A DNA stretch of 64,000 bases from Planctomycetota bacterium (GCA_016713175.1 JADJPQ010000011.1:62001-126000); one strand, 5' to 3'. Shown: positions 27,201-36,022, numbered from the stretch's first letter. The notes: generated from the sequence alone by a model not told the origin. Program-made: numbers and translations.

Positions 27201-27704
27201 TGGGGCCCCGGTCGCCGCCGTCTCGCCGAGCAGCACCTGGCGACTGCCCGGCAGCGCGCGGCGGCCGCCGCTCGTCGGATCGGTGGTGAACCGCGTGACC
27301 CGGACGATGGTCGGCGCAAAGTACTCGTCGGCGAGCGGGTCGTAGGCGGCGGTGCCGAAGAAGCGCAGGTGGTGCCGGTCGACGACGTAGGCGACGTAGA
27401 AGTGGCCGTTGGCGGCGAATCCCGGATCCAGCGCGAAGCCGAGCATCCCGAAGTCACGCCAGTTGCCGACTTCATCGCGGATGTCGAGCAGCGGAGTCGC
27501 CAGGCGCACACCGTTCTCGAGCACTTGGACGGTGCCTCGTCGTTCGAGCACGTAGACCAGGCCGTTGGCGTCTGGGCAGACACCGACCGGCTGCGTGAAA
27601 CCGCCGGCGACCAGTTCGTCGATTGGCTGCTGCGCGGGCAACGCCAGCGCGAGGACTCCGGCGAGTGCCGCCGCCATACGGAAGACGACGTTCGATGACG
27701 CCAT
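24201..27704 (-). CDS. Secreted PQQ-type sugar dehydrogenase with PKD/Ig-like domains and two C-terminal repeats
   Basis: 1167 residues from the ATG at 27704 (a TTG three codons earlier is less likely). A signal peptide ends near LALPAQ. Residues about 28-460 match the soluble glucose/sorbosone dehydrogenase six-blade propeller: GFTQPVGVCPDANGLVYVLER, LGFALDPGF..NGHFYVAYV, SHGACALTFGRDGTLLVGIGDGA, SGKLLRLDPATGDG, FALGLRNPCRLTL, GDVGHTSYEELNVV and NCGWPLYQG. A PKD domain (about 525-605, YEWDLGDG) and two Ig-like domains follow. Two repeats of about 170 residues close the protein (LRFRDLAVPARARL… and LRWALPVPRAARI…, each with TW(Q/S)PGPW), resembling carbohydrate-binding DNRLRE-type repeats. 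Probably acts on extracellular sugars or alcohols using PQQ. Confidence 0.88.
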   Translation of the reverse strand: MASSNVVFRMAAALAGVLALALPAQQPIDELVAGGFTQPVGVCPDANGLVYVLERRGTVQVLENGVRLATPLLDIRDEVGNWRDFGMLGFALDPGFAANGHFYVAYVVDRHHLRFFGTAAYDPLADEYFAPTIVRVTRFTTDPTSGGRRALPGSRQVLLGETAATGAPLTYTSHGACALTFGRDGTLLVGIGDGASHVGADVGSAPETWWQQALADGILTAATNVGAFRAQQIDALSGKLLRLDPATGDGVPGNPFFDAANPRSARSRVFALGLRNPCRLTLRPGTGSADRTLGRPGSIYVGDVGHTSYEELNVVTQAGQNCGWPLYQGLGSDPAFGAAIVANRFAPNPLAGGSCAAWFRFQDLLQQPRSDHAEFFPNPCNPALAIPSSTPTFVHALPVLDWRHGVAQARVPVFVGLNPDFVSIGSPGSGVLGTPFEGNASIAGTWHSGIGLPASHGTSYFHADFGGNWLRRLRLDQNDRLLEVHDFATIGSPIALAEHPIDHALWYVSYSAQQVRRLRFILEPPPTAIPTASVQHGPSTLEVQFDARASSDPAGQPLRYEWDLGDGRRPNWPQFSHKFTGPGTPTTVAVTLTAIDTAGARHAATLPIALDNTPPQIRLAAASSGGLYSLTGPTTVPLQATVSDREHAAGQLTWAWRTALLHGNHRHDEPVDSRPSTSATLSPTPRDGEFYAWQVTLTVTDAGGLSSSATAWWFPDTTAANTAIVLTGPTGGDRFDLGQPIDLTTLSTGAVQRVDWYGNGRRLATATAPPFSALWTPEEPGNHTITAIAIGADGTSSGSRGSTIAVTAPRTSFARLSQGDADGAQPWQPGGVMDLGNRVLSLGNDVAPTITGLRFRDLAVPARARLLAARVEFTAAADDTGPATLQLAVENTSAPAVLQPGIDDLRRRTLGPAVTWQPGPWTRLQSGPEQRTPDLVSVLQPLVTSDKWNGTTLLALTGTGRRQAFAWDGNAPVAALLTVTWLPPPPAPLVLAVTAGPDDASEGLATGIATNLPTTLPLGRSPTEAQLVGLRWALPVPRAARIRQARVRFVAAGTDATLVAFTLQSQVTDNALPFVNTRYGLALRPRSTTSATWSPGPWNAGDSGPAQTSTDIAALLQERVDSPGWQPGNSVVVFVRATSGSRLARAFDGGAGAAPVLLLEYDAPGKP

Positions 27705-27842
27705 ATCGGCCAAGGTAGCCAGTCCCGCGGCGTCTGCGGTGCCGGTCAGCGGTGCTCGCGGCGGCAGCCAGCAACCTTGGCTGATTCCTGATCGTTTCTT
27801 GACGATCCCACAACACGGCTCGCCTGCCTGAGGCGGCGCCGT

Positions 27843-28523
27843 TCACCAGACTGGCAGCCAGACGCAGCCGTCGGCTCCCGGCCCACGCGCCAGTCGCGGC
27901 CCGTCGACCTGGTTGGCATCGACCCCGAGCATCGCGGCGCCGGCGAACGGCGCCTGTTCGCCCGAGTACTGCGCATCGTCCGAACGGCGCAGTTCGCCAG
28001 TCTGGTTGACGAAGAACGTCGGCAGTCCGCTGATGCGGCGATCGATCGGCCAGGCCGCGGCGGTCCAGTGCGAGGTCGCGAGTCCGGCGTCCACCTGCGC
28101 CGCCCCGGGGCGACCGGTCGTGCCGGTGCCGAGGCTGTCCGGCAACCACAGGCAGATGCGCCAGTGGCCGACCTCGGCGATGCCGTCGACGTCGACCTTG
28201 CGCAGTTCAGGCGGCGCCAACGGTGGGGCCAACTTGTGGTCGTCGTGGCGCAGCCTGTCCTGGCCGACCAGTTCGCCCAGCGTCGCGTACTCACCGCGAC
28301 CGTCGAGATCGGCATCGACGATCGCCGCCGCCTGGAACTGCTGCTGCGCCGAACACAGTTTCTTCAGCACCGCGATCGCCAACGCTTCCTGCTGGCGCCG
28401 TTCGCGGCCGACCAGTCGTGGCACCGTGGCGCCGGCGACGACGCCGACCGCGGTCAACGTGAGCAGCGTCGAGGTCAAGGTGAACCCGTGTTCGCGAAGG
28501 CGGCGATCGGATGCGGCGTGCAT
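27843..28523 (-). CDS. Type II secretion/type IV pilin-like protein with atypical prepilin motif
   Basis: 226 residues; GGGAG sits before the ATG at 28523. The N-terminus is basic (RRLREHG) followed by FTLTSTLLTLTAVGVVAGATVP, the hydrophobic helix of a class III prepilin with cleavage expected after the Gly. The usual Glu at mature position 5 is Ser here, so processing or assembly may differ. The body (DADLDGRGEYATLGEL, GHWRICLWLPD, WTAAAWP, GLPTFFVNQTGELRRSD) resembles the soluble domain found in planctomycete pseudopilins of the DUF2950/GspH-like type, an assignment I make with low certainty. It ends DGCVWLPVW. No secretion ATPase or platform gene is nearby. Confidence 0.75.
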   Translation of the reverse strand: MHAASDRRLREHGFTLTSTLLTLTAVGVVAGATVPRLVGRERRQQEALAIAVLKKLCSAQQQFQAAAIVDADLDGRGEYATLGELVGQDRLRHDDHKLAPPLAPPELRKVDVDGIAEVGHWRICLWLPDSLGTGTTGRPGAAQVDAGLATSHWTAAAWPIDRRISGLPTFFVNQTGELRRSDDAQYSGEQAPFAGAAMLGVDANQVDGPRLARGPGADGCVWLPVW

Positions 28524-28713
28524 GGCTTGTCTCCCAGGCTCGTTTTCGGGCCGGTGACCGATCCCGGTCTGCGACGGTCTGCGGTCTGGTCGCTGCCACG
28601 GCGATCCTCGCCGTGAGACCAGGGCTCAAGTGACCAGGCGCAGGCGCCGCGGCCGGACCCGGCGCCGCGTCGAATCGCCCCGCCGCCATTGCCGTGGGTT
28701 ACTGTTCTGCGTG

Positions 28714-29367
28714 ATGTCCGGTGAACCGTCACCGCCGCTCGTCCCCGAGCGCACGCGCGTCAAGATCTGTGGCCTGCGCCTGGCGACCCAGGCGCGGCGC
28801 TGCGTCGACCTCGGCGCGACGCACATCGGCTGTGTCGCGACGCCGGGTCTGCCGCGGTCGGCGACGATCGACGAGATGCGCGGCGTCGCCGAACAGGTCC
28901 AGGATCTGGCGCATGCGGTCGTGGTGTTCGTCAAACCCGCCACCAGCGACGTGCTGCGCGTGTGCACCGAGACCGCGATCTACCATGTGCAACCGCACGG
29001 CGTCGATGAGGCGTTCTGTCGCTTCCTCGAGCTCGAGGGGCTGGTCGTCTATCGCGTGCACGCCATCGATCGGCAGCAGCCGAAGCTGCCGCGGCTCTCG
29101 ACTCCGCCGAGTCTGCTCCAGCCGGCACTCTACGATGCCGGTGGTCTCGACGATGCCGGCCCGTGTCCATGGACCCGACTGCAGGTCGTGCCGCCGCCGT
29201 TCGTGTTCTTGCGCGGCGCCATCACGCCCGAGAACCTGCCATTGGTGTTGCAGCGGCGGCCGTGGGGGATCGACGTGACCGCCGGCGTCGAACGGCAACC
29301 CGGGTACGTCGACGAACTTCGGCTGGCGCGCCTGTTCGCGGCACTGCGGCAGGCGCGCGCCGGGTGA
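28714..29367 (+). CDS. Phosphoribosylanthranilate isomerase-like protein
   Basis: 217 residues from the ATG at 28714. TrpF isomerises N-(5'-phosphoribosyl)anthranilate in tryptophan synthesis. Here VKICGLR carries the catalytic Cys, GATHIGCVATPGLPRS matches the second strand (usually GFVF…SPR), VVVFVKP matches VGVFVN, and WGIDVTAGVERQPGYVDELRL matches the closing phosphate-binding strand (DV.SGVE..PG.KD). The expected Asp is present in LYDAGG, but the phosphate loop normally GGTG is GGLDDAG. No trp genes flank it. It may be a true but divergent TrpF or a paralogue with another substrate, so I do not assign the symbol. Confidence 0.8.
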   Translation: MSGEPSPPLVPERTRVKICGLRLATQARRCVDLGATHIGCVATPGLPRSATIDEMRGVAEQVQDLAHAVVVFVKPATSDVLRVCTETAIYHVQPHGVDEAFCRFLELEGLVVYRVHAIDRQQPKLPRLSTPPSLLQPALYDAGGLDDAGPCPWTRLQVVPPPFVFLRGAITPENLPLVLQRRPWGIDVTAGVERQPGYVDELRLARLFAALRQARAG

Positions 29368-29404
29368 TGCGCCGTTCGCCAATCGGCCTCTGGCCTGGCC
29401 GCCG

Positions 29405-30997
29405 TCACGAACCGACGGTGAAGTCGACGGCGGTGGTCAGCAGGATCCGCGGCGGCGAACCACCGAGGTCGACCAGCGCGCCCTGGGTGAACAGCGACAA
29501 GCCGATCAAACCCGGCGCGGCCGGCACCTGGACGCTGTGCACCGCTGGCGACGCCGGTCCGTTCCAGACCCTCGGACTGTCGATCACCGCTGCCGAGGCC
29601 GGCGACGGGTCGATCAGCAACTCCGCCGGTCGCCCGCTGTAGCCCGCCCACGGCGCCAGCACCCCGCACGGATGGCCGGATGCTGGCGACCACGACGCGA
29701 CCCAGATCGACTGGGTTGCTCCGGGCGTCAGTTGCGCGGCATTGCCCGGATCGCCACAGGCGACCGACCACGGCTGGCCCGGTCGCGGCAAGGCGATCGA
29801 ACGCAGGCTGTTTGGCGGTGCGATACCCACGCAAGGCGTCCGCGGCACCGCCGTCGCCGGTGTGCCGGCGCGTCGTTCCAGCAGATGCCACGTTGCTGGC
29901 ACACCGCCCGCCGCGGCGATGACGAAGAGACTGCTGCCGGCGTTGCCCATCACTCGCGCCGAGGATGGGGCCGGCAGCATCGGCAGCGTCGTGTCGGTGA
30001 CCCAGGCCACTCCGTCCCAGCGCAGTACACCGCCGAGGCCGCCGGCGAACAGGCTGCCGTTGGCGGCATGCAGGGTATGACCCCAGAAGCCCGGACCCCA
30101 TGCCGGCGCTTGGGTCCAGGCAGTGCCGTTCCAGCGCCACAGCAGGAACGTCAGGTTGTTGCCGGTCTGCTCTTCGCCGAGCACCCAAACGTCGTTGGCG
30201 GCCAACGCCGCTACCGAACTCATCCCGTAAATGTTGCCGCTGGTGGCGCCGGGGATCACCGTCATCGTCGTGCCGTCGCTGTGCACCAGGTACGGAACCG
30301 TGCCCAGGTAGTTTGGTCCGCCGCCGACGAGCCAGACATCGTTGGGTGCGATCGCGGCTCCCGAGCGAAGTTCGAGATTGGCGATCGGCGTGTTGGCCGG
30401 TGGTGGCGCGAACTGCATCTGCATGCTCGCGCCATCCCAGTGCATGGCCAGTGCCTGGATCCGCGAGGCGGTGACGGCACCGAGGAACCACACGTCGGCG
30501 GGGCCGGTGGCGACGATGTCGGCGATCCAGTGACCGTTGCCGTTCGGCGAGGCGGCGGTGGTGACCACGGGCGTCCAGGTCGCGCCGTCCCAGTGCGCGA
30601 CATACAGATCACTCTGCGGCAGCCAGTTGAGACCCAGATTTCGCCACGAACCGGCGATCCAGACGTCGTTGGCGGCGAACGCCTTCACTGCCGTGTACGC
30701 GTTGTAGGGGCCGCCGGGCCCGACCGGATTCGGCGCTGGCACGATGGACCAGACGGCCCCGTCCCAGTGCATGACCAGCGTGTTCTGCAGTGCGCCGCCC
30801 GAGTTGGCGACGACGTAGGAGCCGACGACCCAGACGTCGTTGGGGGACGAGCCTTCGACATCGTGGATCGCAACGGATGCGGCGCCTGGCACTGCTGGCA
30901 AGGTGTGCAGAAGCCACTGCTGGGCTGGCAGGGCGATGCCAGCGAACACCAAGGAACTGACGGCCAGGCACCGTCGCGGAGCTGAGTTCGGTCTCAT
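29405..30997 (-). CDS. Secreted propeller protein with repeated NDVW motifs and C-terminal module
   Basis: 530 residues; the ATG at 30997 gives a signal peptide (CLAVSSLVFAGIALPAQ). The body repeats a unit near 50 residues built on (P/A)NDVW(V/I)(V/A)G followed by HWDGA.W: SSPNDVWVVGS, FAANDVWIAGS, TGPADVWFLGA, IAPNDVWLVGG, LAANDVWVLGE. This is a BNR/propeller-like pattern. The last ~140 residues (CVGIAPP onward, with VQVPAAPGLIGLSLFTQGALVDLGG and ending FTVGS) are a version of the shared module. The open frame upstream of 30997 has no features. The partner is unknown. Confidence 0.82.
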   Translation of the reverse strand: MRPNSAPRRCLAVSSLVFAGIALPAQQWLLHTLPAVPGAASVAIHDVEGSSPNDVWVVGSYVVANSGGALQNTLVMHWDGAVWSIVPAPNPVGPGGPYNAYTAVKAFAANDVWIAGSWRNLGLNWLPQSDLYVAHWDGATWTPVVTTAASPNGNGHWIADIVATGPADVWFLGAVTASRIQALAMHWDGASMQMQFAPPPANTPIANLELRSGAAIAPNDVWLVGGGPNYLGTVPYLVHSDGTTMTVIPGATSGNIYGMSSVAALAANDVWVLGEEQTGNNLTFLLWRWNGTAWTQAPAWGPGFWGHTLHAANGSLFAGGLGGVLRWDGVAWVTDTTLPMLPAPSSARVMGNAGSSLFVIAAAGGVPATWHLLERRAGTPATAVPRTPCVGIAPPNSLRSIALPRPGQPWSVACGDPGNAAQLTPGATQSIWVASWSPASGHPCGVLAPWAGYSGRPAELLIDPSPASAAVIDSPRVWNGPASPAVHSVQVPAAPGLIGLSLFTQGALVDLGGSPPRILLTTAVDFTVGS

Positions 30998-31134
30998 TCG
31001 AGGGCTCGTGGATCTTGGATCGGGGAGCGGACGGGGGGTGTGCGCCAGCAGCCGCGTCAGGCTGCCAAGAAACCGCGCCCCAGTCGCCAACCCACCGAAC
31101 TCCCCGTTCCCGACGTCGACGTCCGGCCGCAAAC

Positions 31135-31929
31135 TCAGCGGTTGCCGCCGGTCACCGACGGCGCCAGCTGCTTGGGCTTCCAGCCCTTCTCCTGCTCCAG
31201 ATACAGCGGGATCTTCTGCTTCAGGTTCTCGGCGCGATCGAGTGACGCCGGATGGGTCGACAGCCACGCCGGCCCGCCGCCATCACCTGAGAGCGCGGCC
31301 ATCCGTTCCCACAGCTTCGGCGCTTCCCAGGGGTCGTAGCCGGCGCGGATCGCGTAGCGGATGCCGATCTCGTCGGCTTCGGTCTCGTGGTCGCGGCTGT
31401 AGGGCAGCAGCACGCCGACCTGGGCGCCGATCGCGAACGCCTTCATGACACCCTGCTGCACGTCCGGACTCATCTCCGACAACGACAGGCCGGCGCCGAG
31501 TGCCGACGTCAGCACGTTGGCGATGTTGCCTTGCGTCATCCGCTTGCCGCCGTGCCGTTCGGTCGCATGCGCGACTTCGTGGCCCATGACCGCCGCGAGG
31601 CCCGCTTCGTTCTGCGTGATCGGCAGGATGCCGGTGTAGATCGCGACCTTGCCGCCGGGCAGGCAGAACGCGTTGGGCACGTCGTCGGCCTTCAGCAGCT
31701 TGAACTCCCACTGGTACGGCTTGCCGGATGCCTCGGCGATCTTGCGGCCGACCCGCTGCACCATCTCGTAGTCGTTGCCGCGGGTGACCAGCGGGTACTT
31801 GCCGGTCTCCTCGGCGTAGGCCTGCGCTCCGAGGCTCGCTTCTTCTTCCTCGGAGTAGAAGTTCAGGTTGCCGCAGGCGGTCGGCAGCAGCGTCAGGAGC
31901 AGGGCCGCGAACAGGCGCAGGAGTCGCAT
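31135..31929 (-). CDS. M48-family metalloprotease, lipoprotein
   Basis: 264 residues. Zinc endopeptidase related to LoiP/BepA/YcaL, which act on misassembled envelope proteins. The N-terminus is a lipoprotein signal ending PTA-Cys19, slightly off the usual lipobox. Core motifs: NAFCLPGGKVAIYTG, the zinc site GHEVAHATERHGGKRM (His117, Glu118, His121), and HETEADEIGIRYAIRAGYDP with the third ligand Glu. WLSTHPASLDRAENL near the end is conserved in the family. No TPR domain, so it is the short form. Stands alone, divergent from the next plus-strand gene. Confidence 0.93.
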   Translation of the reverse strand: MRLLRLFAALLLTLLPTACGNLNFYSEEEEASLGAQAYAEETGKYPLVTRGNDYEMVQRVGRKIAEASGKPYQWEFKLLKADDVPNAFCLPGGKVAIYTGILPITQNEAGLAAVMGHEVAHATERHGGKRMTQGNIANVLTSALGAGLSLSEMSPDVQQGVMKAFAIGAQVGVLLPYSRDHETEADEIGIRYAIRAGYDPWEAPKLWERMAALSGDGGGPAWLSTHPASLDRAENLKQKIPLYLEQEKGWKPKQLAPSVTGGNR

Positions 31930-32024
31930 GGCGCGGAATGTAGGGTGCAGCCCCGGGAGCGGGCCAGCGCTGAGGTGCCCGGCGGGGCGGGAACGGTGCC
32001 ATCGGATGTCCCATGCCCACGGAT

Positions 32025-32101
32025 CTTGCGTTCTGCGGATAAGTTCCGGCCGTGGCCGAAACTCGATACATCGCTGGTGCTACTAATACGCAGAACGCGG
32101 G
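32025..32101 (+). ncRNA. Possible structured RNA with a long closing stem and inner hairpin
   Basis: GCGTTCTGCG (32028-32037) and CGCAGAACGC (32089-32098) are perfect complements. The stem can extend by two G-U pairs and one C-G pair to 32025/32101. Inside, 32043-32062 folds as GTTCCGGC/CGTG/GCCGAAAC with one mismatch. The 26 bases 32063-32088 stay unpaired and could form a pseudoknot. It lies in the 266-base divergent gap before the small coiled-coil gene at 32196. No known riboswitch consensus fits by eye; a large DNA palindrome for a regulator is the alternative. Strand is assigned from the downstream gene. Confidence 0.3.
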
Positions 32102-32195
32102 TGGCACCGGCAACGGGGCCCCGTGTTCGTGATGGCGCGCTGCGACCTGCAGGCACGGCCACCGTCAAAACCGCTCTCGCGATTTCGAGGTAGCC

Positions 32196-32510
32196 ATGAT
32201 TCGTCTCCAGGACCGTGTCGATTCCCTGTCCGATCTGCTCGACCTGCGCGCCCAACTTCGCCGCCAGGAGATGATGGTCGCCGCCGCACTCGGTGACGTC
32301 CAGGGCGAGATCAAGAGCTGGCATCGCCACCGCAAGGCGCAGCTGCTCGCCCGGCAGCCGATGCCGCGGGAGCTGTGTCTGTTGTGGGAAGAGCTGGAAG
32401 GCCGCGAACGTGAGTTGGCGCTCGATCTGCTGCAGATCCGCGCGGCGCTGGCCGAGGCCAATGCGGAGATCACGCGCAAGCTGGAACGGCCGGCGACGAA
32501 GGTCGGCTGA
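32196..32510 (+). CDS. Small soluble coiled-coil protein
   Basis: 104 residues; GAGG at 32187-32190 is well placed for the ATG at 32196. The sequence is almost wholly helical and charged, with heptad-like spacing (LQDRVDSLSDLLDLRAQLRR, then ELEGRERELALDLLQIRAAL and EANAEITRKLE) and one kink (ARQPMPRELC). No membrane segment or signal. No family recognised. A possible structured RNA lies just upstream and might regulate it. Confidence 0.65.
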   Translation: MIRLQDRVDSLSDLLDLRAQLRRQEMMVAAALGDVQGEIKSWHRHRKAQLLARQPMPRELCLLWEELEGRERELALDLLQIRAALAEANAEITRKLERPATKVG

Positions 32511-32587
32511 GTTCGCCGCGGCTGTCGGGTTGCGGCCGCGCCAACCCTGAGGATCTGCGGCTGCACGCCGCAATCGCGTTGGGGGGC

Positions 32588-33917
32588 ATGGTGCCTCCCG
32601 CTACGCTGCGCGGCGTCATGGGTCAGAAGCGGTTGTTCCCGTGCTACCGCACCGCCGAGGCGCCGATGGCGCTGCGGTTGTTGGAAGTCGTGCAGGTCGA
32701 ACTGGGTGTTGCGACCTCCACAGGAGCTTCGGCGGACGATGCCGACGTCGTGTTGGTGTTGATCGGACCGAAGTGGTTGGCGGTCGATCCGGATCGGCGA
32801 CGGTGGGTGGATGACCCCCGGGACGCGACCCGGCGGGAGATCGAAGTCGCGCTTGCACGCGCGGCGTTGGGTGCGTGCGTCGTCTTGCCGCTGTTGGTGG
32901 ACAACACGGCGGGGCCGGAGGCGGAGAGCCTGCCGGAGTCCATGCACCGGCTGGCGGATACCCCGTGGTTGCGGCTTCAGCAGCTCGAGTGGGAAGGCGA
33001 TGTGGCGTCGATCCTACAGAGGTTGCTCCACCTGGGTTTCGAGCGGCGGTCGGTTCGCCAGGCGTCAGGCGCGGACGGTCGTGACCCAGCGGTGCAACCG
33101 CCGGATGCAGGGGACGCCGCGACCGCGCCCAAGTTGGTGAATCCGGAGTGGGTGGCTGGGTGGTGGCCGTTCGCCGCCGCGTTCGGCGTGTCGGTCGGAG
33201 TCGGCGCCGGCGCCTGGGTTGCGGGTCGTGAGGTCGGGCTTGCGCTGGCGGCGGTGCCGATGTTCGGCGGTGCTTTGTGGGCGGCGCAGCGGGGACGGCC
33301 TCGGCTGGAAGTGATCGAGGAAGTGCTCATCGATCCGGCGAAGCCGCTGGCGGCGGAGACTCCGCGTGCCGAGGCGGATCAACCTATTGCGTTGGTGCCG
33401 GCGACGATGGTACGGGTGCCCAGCGGGACGTCTTTGATGGGGAGTGCTGCGACAGATAGCCGCGCATTCGGGGGATGAACGGCCTCAGCACGAAATCATG
33501 GTGCGGCAGTTCCTGCTCTGGAAGACACCACTGACGCGCGGGGAATTCCGCGCGGTGATGCAAAAGGACACATGGCCAGGTGAGTGGACTGAGCCGGAGG
33601 ACGATCGGTTCCCAGCGAACCATGTGGACTTCCCGACGGCGGCAACGTGCTGCAACGCGTTGTCGGTGCGGGACAGGTTGCCCGAGTACTACGAGGTTGC
33701 CGGGATGGATGCGCGTGCCCGGGACTTGGCCGCGTGGCGTTCGCCGCCGCGTCGTTGTCCGGTTTGCGGGCGACCGAGACGTAGATCCAGCGACTCGAGC
33801 ACAGCGAGCGCGGCGAGCAAAGGGCTCACTACGCCCCAACTACCCCCCGAGTCTGAGGATCCCGGCGTTCGTCGCCGAACTCACCAGACGGCGCGTGGGT
33901 CCAACACCAGGGCCTGA
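32588..33917 (+). pseudogene. Broken TIR - transmembrane - formylglycine-generating-enzyme-like fusion
   Basis: The first frame (32588 or 32618 to 33478) has a shortened TIR domain: KRLFPCYRTAEAPMALRLLE, DADVVLVLIGPKWL, then RRWVDDPRDATRREIEVALA holding the Glu that is catalytic in NAD-cleaving TIRs, and VVLPLLVD. The segment normally linking the first strands (about 30 residues) is missing. Two hydrophobic helices follow (about 33163-33290). Then PATMVRVPSGTSLMGSAATD opens an FGE/SUMF1 domain, but the frame breaks near 33465 and continues in another (GDERPQHEIMVRQFLLWKTPLTRGEF…CCNALSVRDRLPEYYEVAG), after which the family sequence stops before the catalytic region. At least one frame break plus a truncation. 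TIR proteins are often defence or signalling NADases. Confidence 0.65.
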
Positions 33918-36022
33918 ACACCGATCGCCATCCCGGCCAGCTCCGGTTGCAGCGGGACCACCACGGTGACGTTCGCGCTGACACCTGCGTGCGGAACCAT
34001 GCGCAGCCAGTCAGTCACCGGCGCAACCCACAGCCGACAGTGCGGCAGGCCGATGAGGTGCAACTCGACCGGCAACGTCGTCGATCCCCAGTGCACCAGG
34101 TCGTTGCCAAACAGCATCACCGCCAGGCCCGGCGCGGCCGGCAGCGACGTCAGCTGCAGGGTGAACGGGCCACCCAGAACCGGTCGTGAGCCCGCCACCC
34201 GATCCAGCAGCGGCGCGCCGGCGCAGCCTGGTCCGTAGCGCGTCCAGGTCGCTGTCGACGACGGGATAAGTTCCAGCGTCTCGGTGCCTTGAACGACGAT
34301 CCGGCCACGTTGCCGGTCGAACGCGACCACATGGCCGAACAGGTCCAAAGGCGCACCTATGGTCGTCACCTGTTGCCAGGTCGAACTGTCCAGTTCCCAC
34401 GTGTCCGAGGCTGCCGCATGCGTTGGCGGCGCCGATCCACCGTGCGCCCGCGGCTCGAGTCATGGACGAGTTGGCCCCCTGAGAACAGCGAGGATGGTGC
34501 CGTGGTGACTCGTGCCCAGCGGTTGCCGTAGTACTCCCAAGTGTGCGAATCGGTCGAGCCGCCGAGCAGGAGCACGCGGCCGCGGGCGACATCGAAAGCC
34601 ATGCTGTGCCCGGTGCGCCTGGATGGCGAAGCCGTCGGTATCACTTCAGTCCAGTCTGTGCCGTCGTACTCCCAGGTCTCGGTTCCATCGGTGTAGACAT
34701 GCAGGCTGCCCCCGTACATCACGGATCGCTCGCGAATCGGGTCGTACACCATCGCATGCTGGCTTCGGTGTGGCGGCGAGGTCGCCGGGAGGATCTCCGT
34801 CCAGCTCTGGCCGTCGAAATGCCAGGTGTCCCCAAAGAGCGTGTCAAAGGCCGCGCCGCCGAACAACACGCCCACGCGTCGCGCCGCGTCGTAGGTCAGC
34901 GTGTGGTCGTAGCGCCCCGGTGGCGCGAGGTTCACCGGGACCTCGAGCCAGCCAGTGCCGTTGTATTCCCAGGTATCGGCGAACGATCGGAACGGGTTGA
35001 TCGGGTCCTGGCCACCGAACAGCACCGTTCGGGCCTGCGCGCCTCATCGTGCGCCAGCCGGTGCGAACTCCGCATTGGCGGGGCGCTTGCGTTCGGGATC
35101 GGCACCCAGGCCGCGCCGTCGTACTCCCAGGTCTCGCCAGTGACAGTGGCGAGTGCGACAGTCCGGCCGCGGGTCAGATCGTAGACGGTCGCATCGAAGC
35201 GGCGATTCGGTGGCTTGAGCCCTGCCTGGATCCAGTCGGTGCCGTCGTACTCCCAGGTGTGCGGCCACCCGCCGCTGGACAGGACCATGCGGCGTCGAGG
35301 GACATCGTACGACAGCGTGCCAAACCACTGATCTGGCGGCGACCCCGTCGTCTCGACCTGGAGCCAACGGGCACCGTCGAATTCCCAGGTGCCTTGCGGC
35401 TGGAGCAGCACTGTGCGCGCGCGATGCGGGTCGTAGGCGAGCGTGACTTCGCTGGCCGCAGGTGGCGAGAGGGTCAGCGGGGGCCGGGTCCACGCCGTTC
35501 CGTCGTAGAGCCAGGTGTCCGCGAACGGAATACTGGTTCGGCCGTCGCACAGCACCGTTCGGGCAATCGCCGAGTGGTAGGCGAGAGCATGGCCGTGTCG
35601 CGCGGCTGGCGCGGCGCTGACGGTGATCGGGGTCCAGCTCATGCCATCGTACTCCCACGTGTCGCCGAATTCGGTGCCGCTGTTGTCGTGTCCGCCAAAC
35701 AGCACAGTTCGTCCGCGTGCAAGATCGAACGCGAGCGCGTGGTCGGCGCGTGCCGGTGGCGCCACGACGGTGGCGATGCGCCGGCATACTGCACCGTCAT
35801 ACTCCCAGGTGTCGGCCAGGTCCGTCTGCGGGCGGAAGTCGAACCTGCCGCCGAACAGGATCGTGCGACCGCGATAGACGTCGAAGGTCACCGCGTGGTC
35901 GTAGCGGAACATGGTACGGGTACGACTCGCCACTCCTGGCCACGCAGTCCCCCGACGGTGGTTGCCGCGGCCAAGGCAGCAGCAAGAACGAACGAGGTGT
36001 GCGGGTCGCGGCAGACGTTCAT
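33881..36022 (-). pseudogene. Secreted Kelch-repeat protein gene with three frame breaks
   Basis: A signal peptide (from ATG at 36022: MNVCRDPHTSFVLAAALAAA) is in one frame; blades from MFRYDHAVTFDVYRGRTILFGG to about 35040 are in a second; blades from MLFGGQDPINPFRSFADTWEY to about 34440 are in a third; and DTWELDSSTWQQV with the shared C-terminal module (YGPGCAGAP, LPHCRLWVAPV, GMAIGVQALVLDPRAVW) is in a fourth segment. Each junction is consistent with loss of one base, near 35915, 35040 and 34440. The blades themselves are well preserved (over ten DTWEYDG-type units), arguing for recent lesions or read errors. It overlaps the end of the TIR-FGE remnant tail to tail. Confidence 0.7.
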
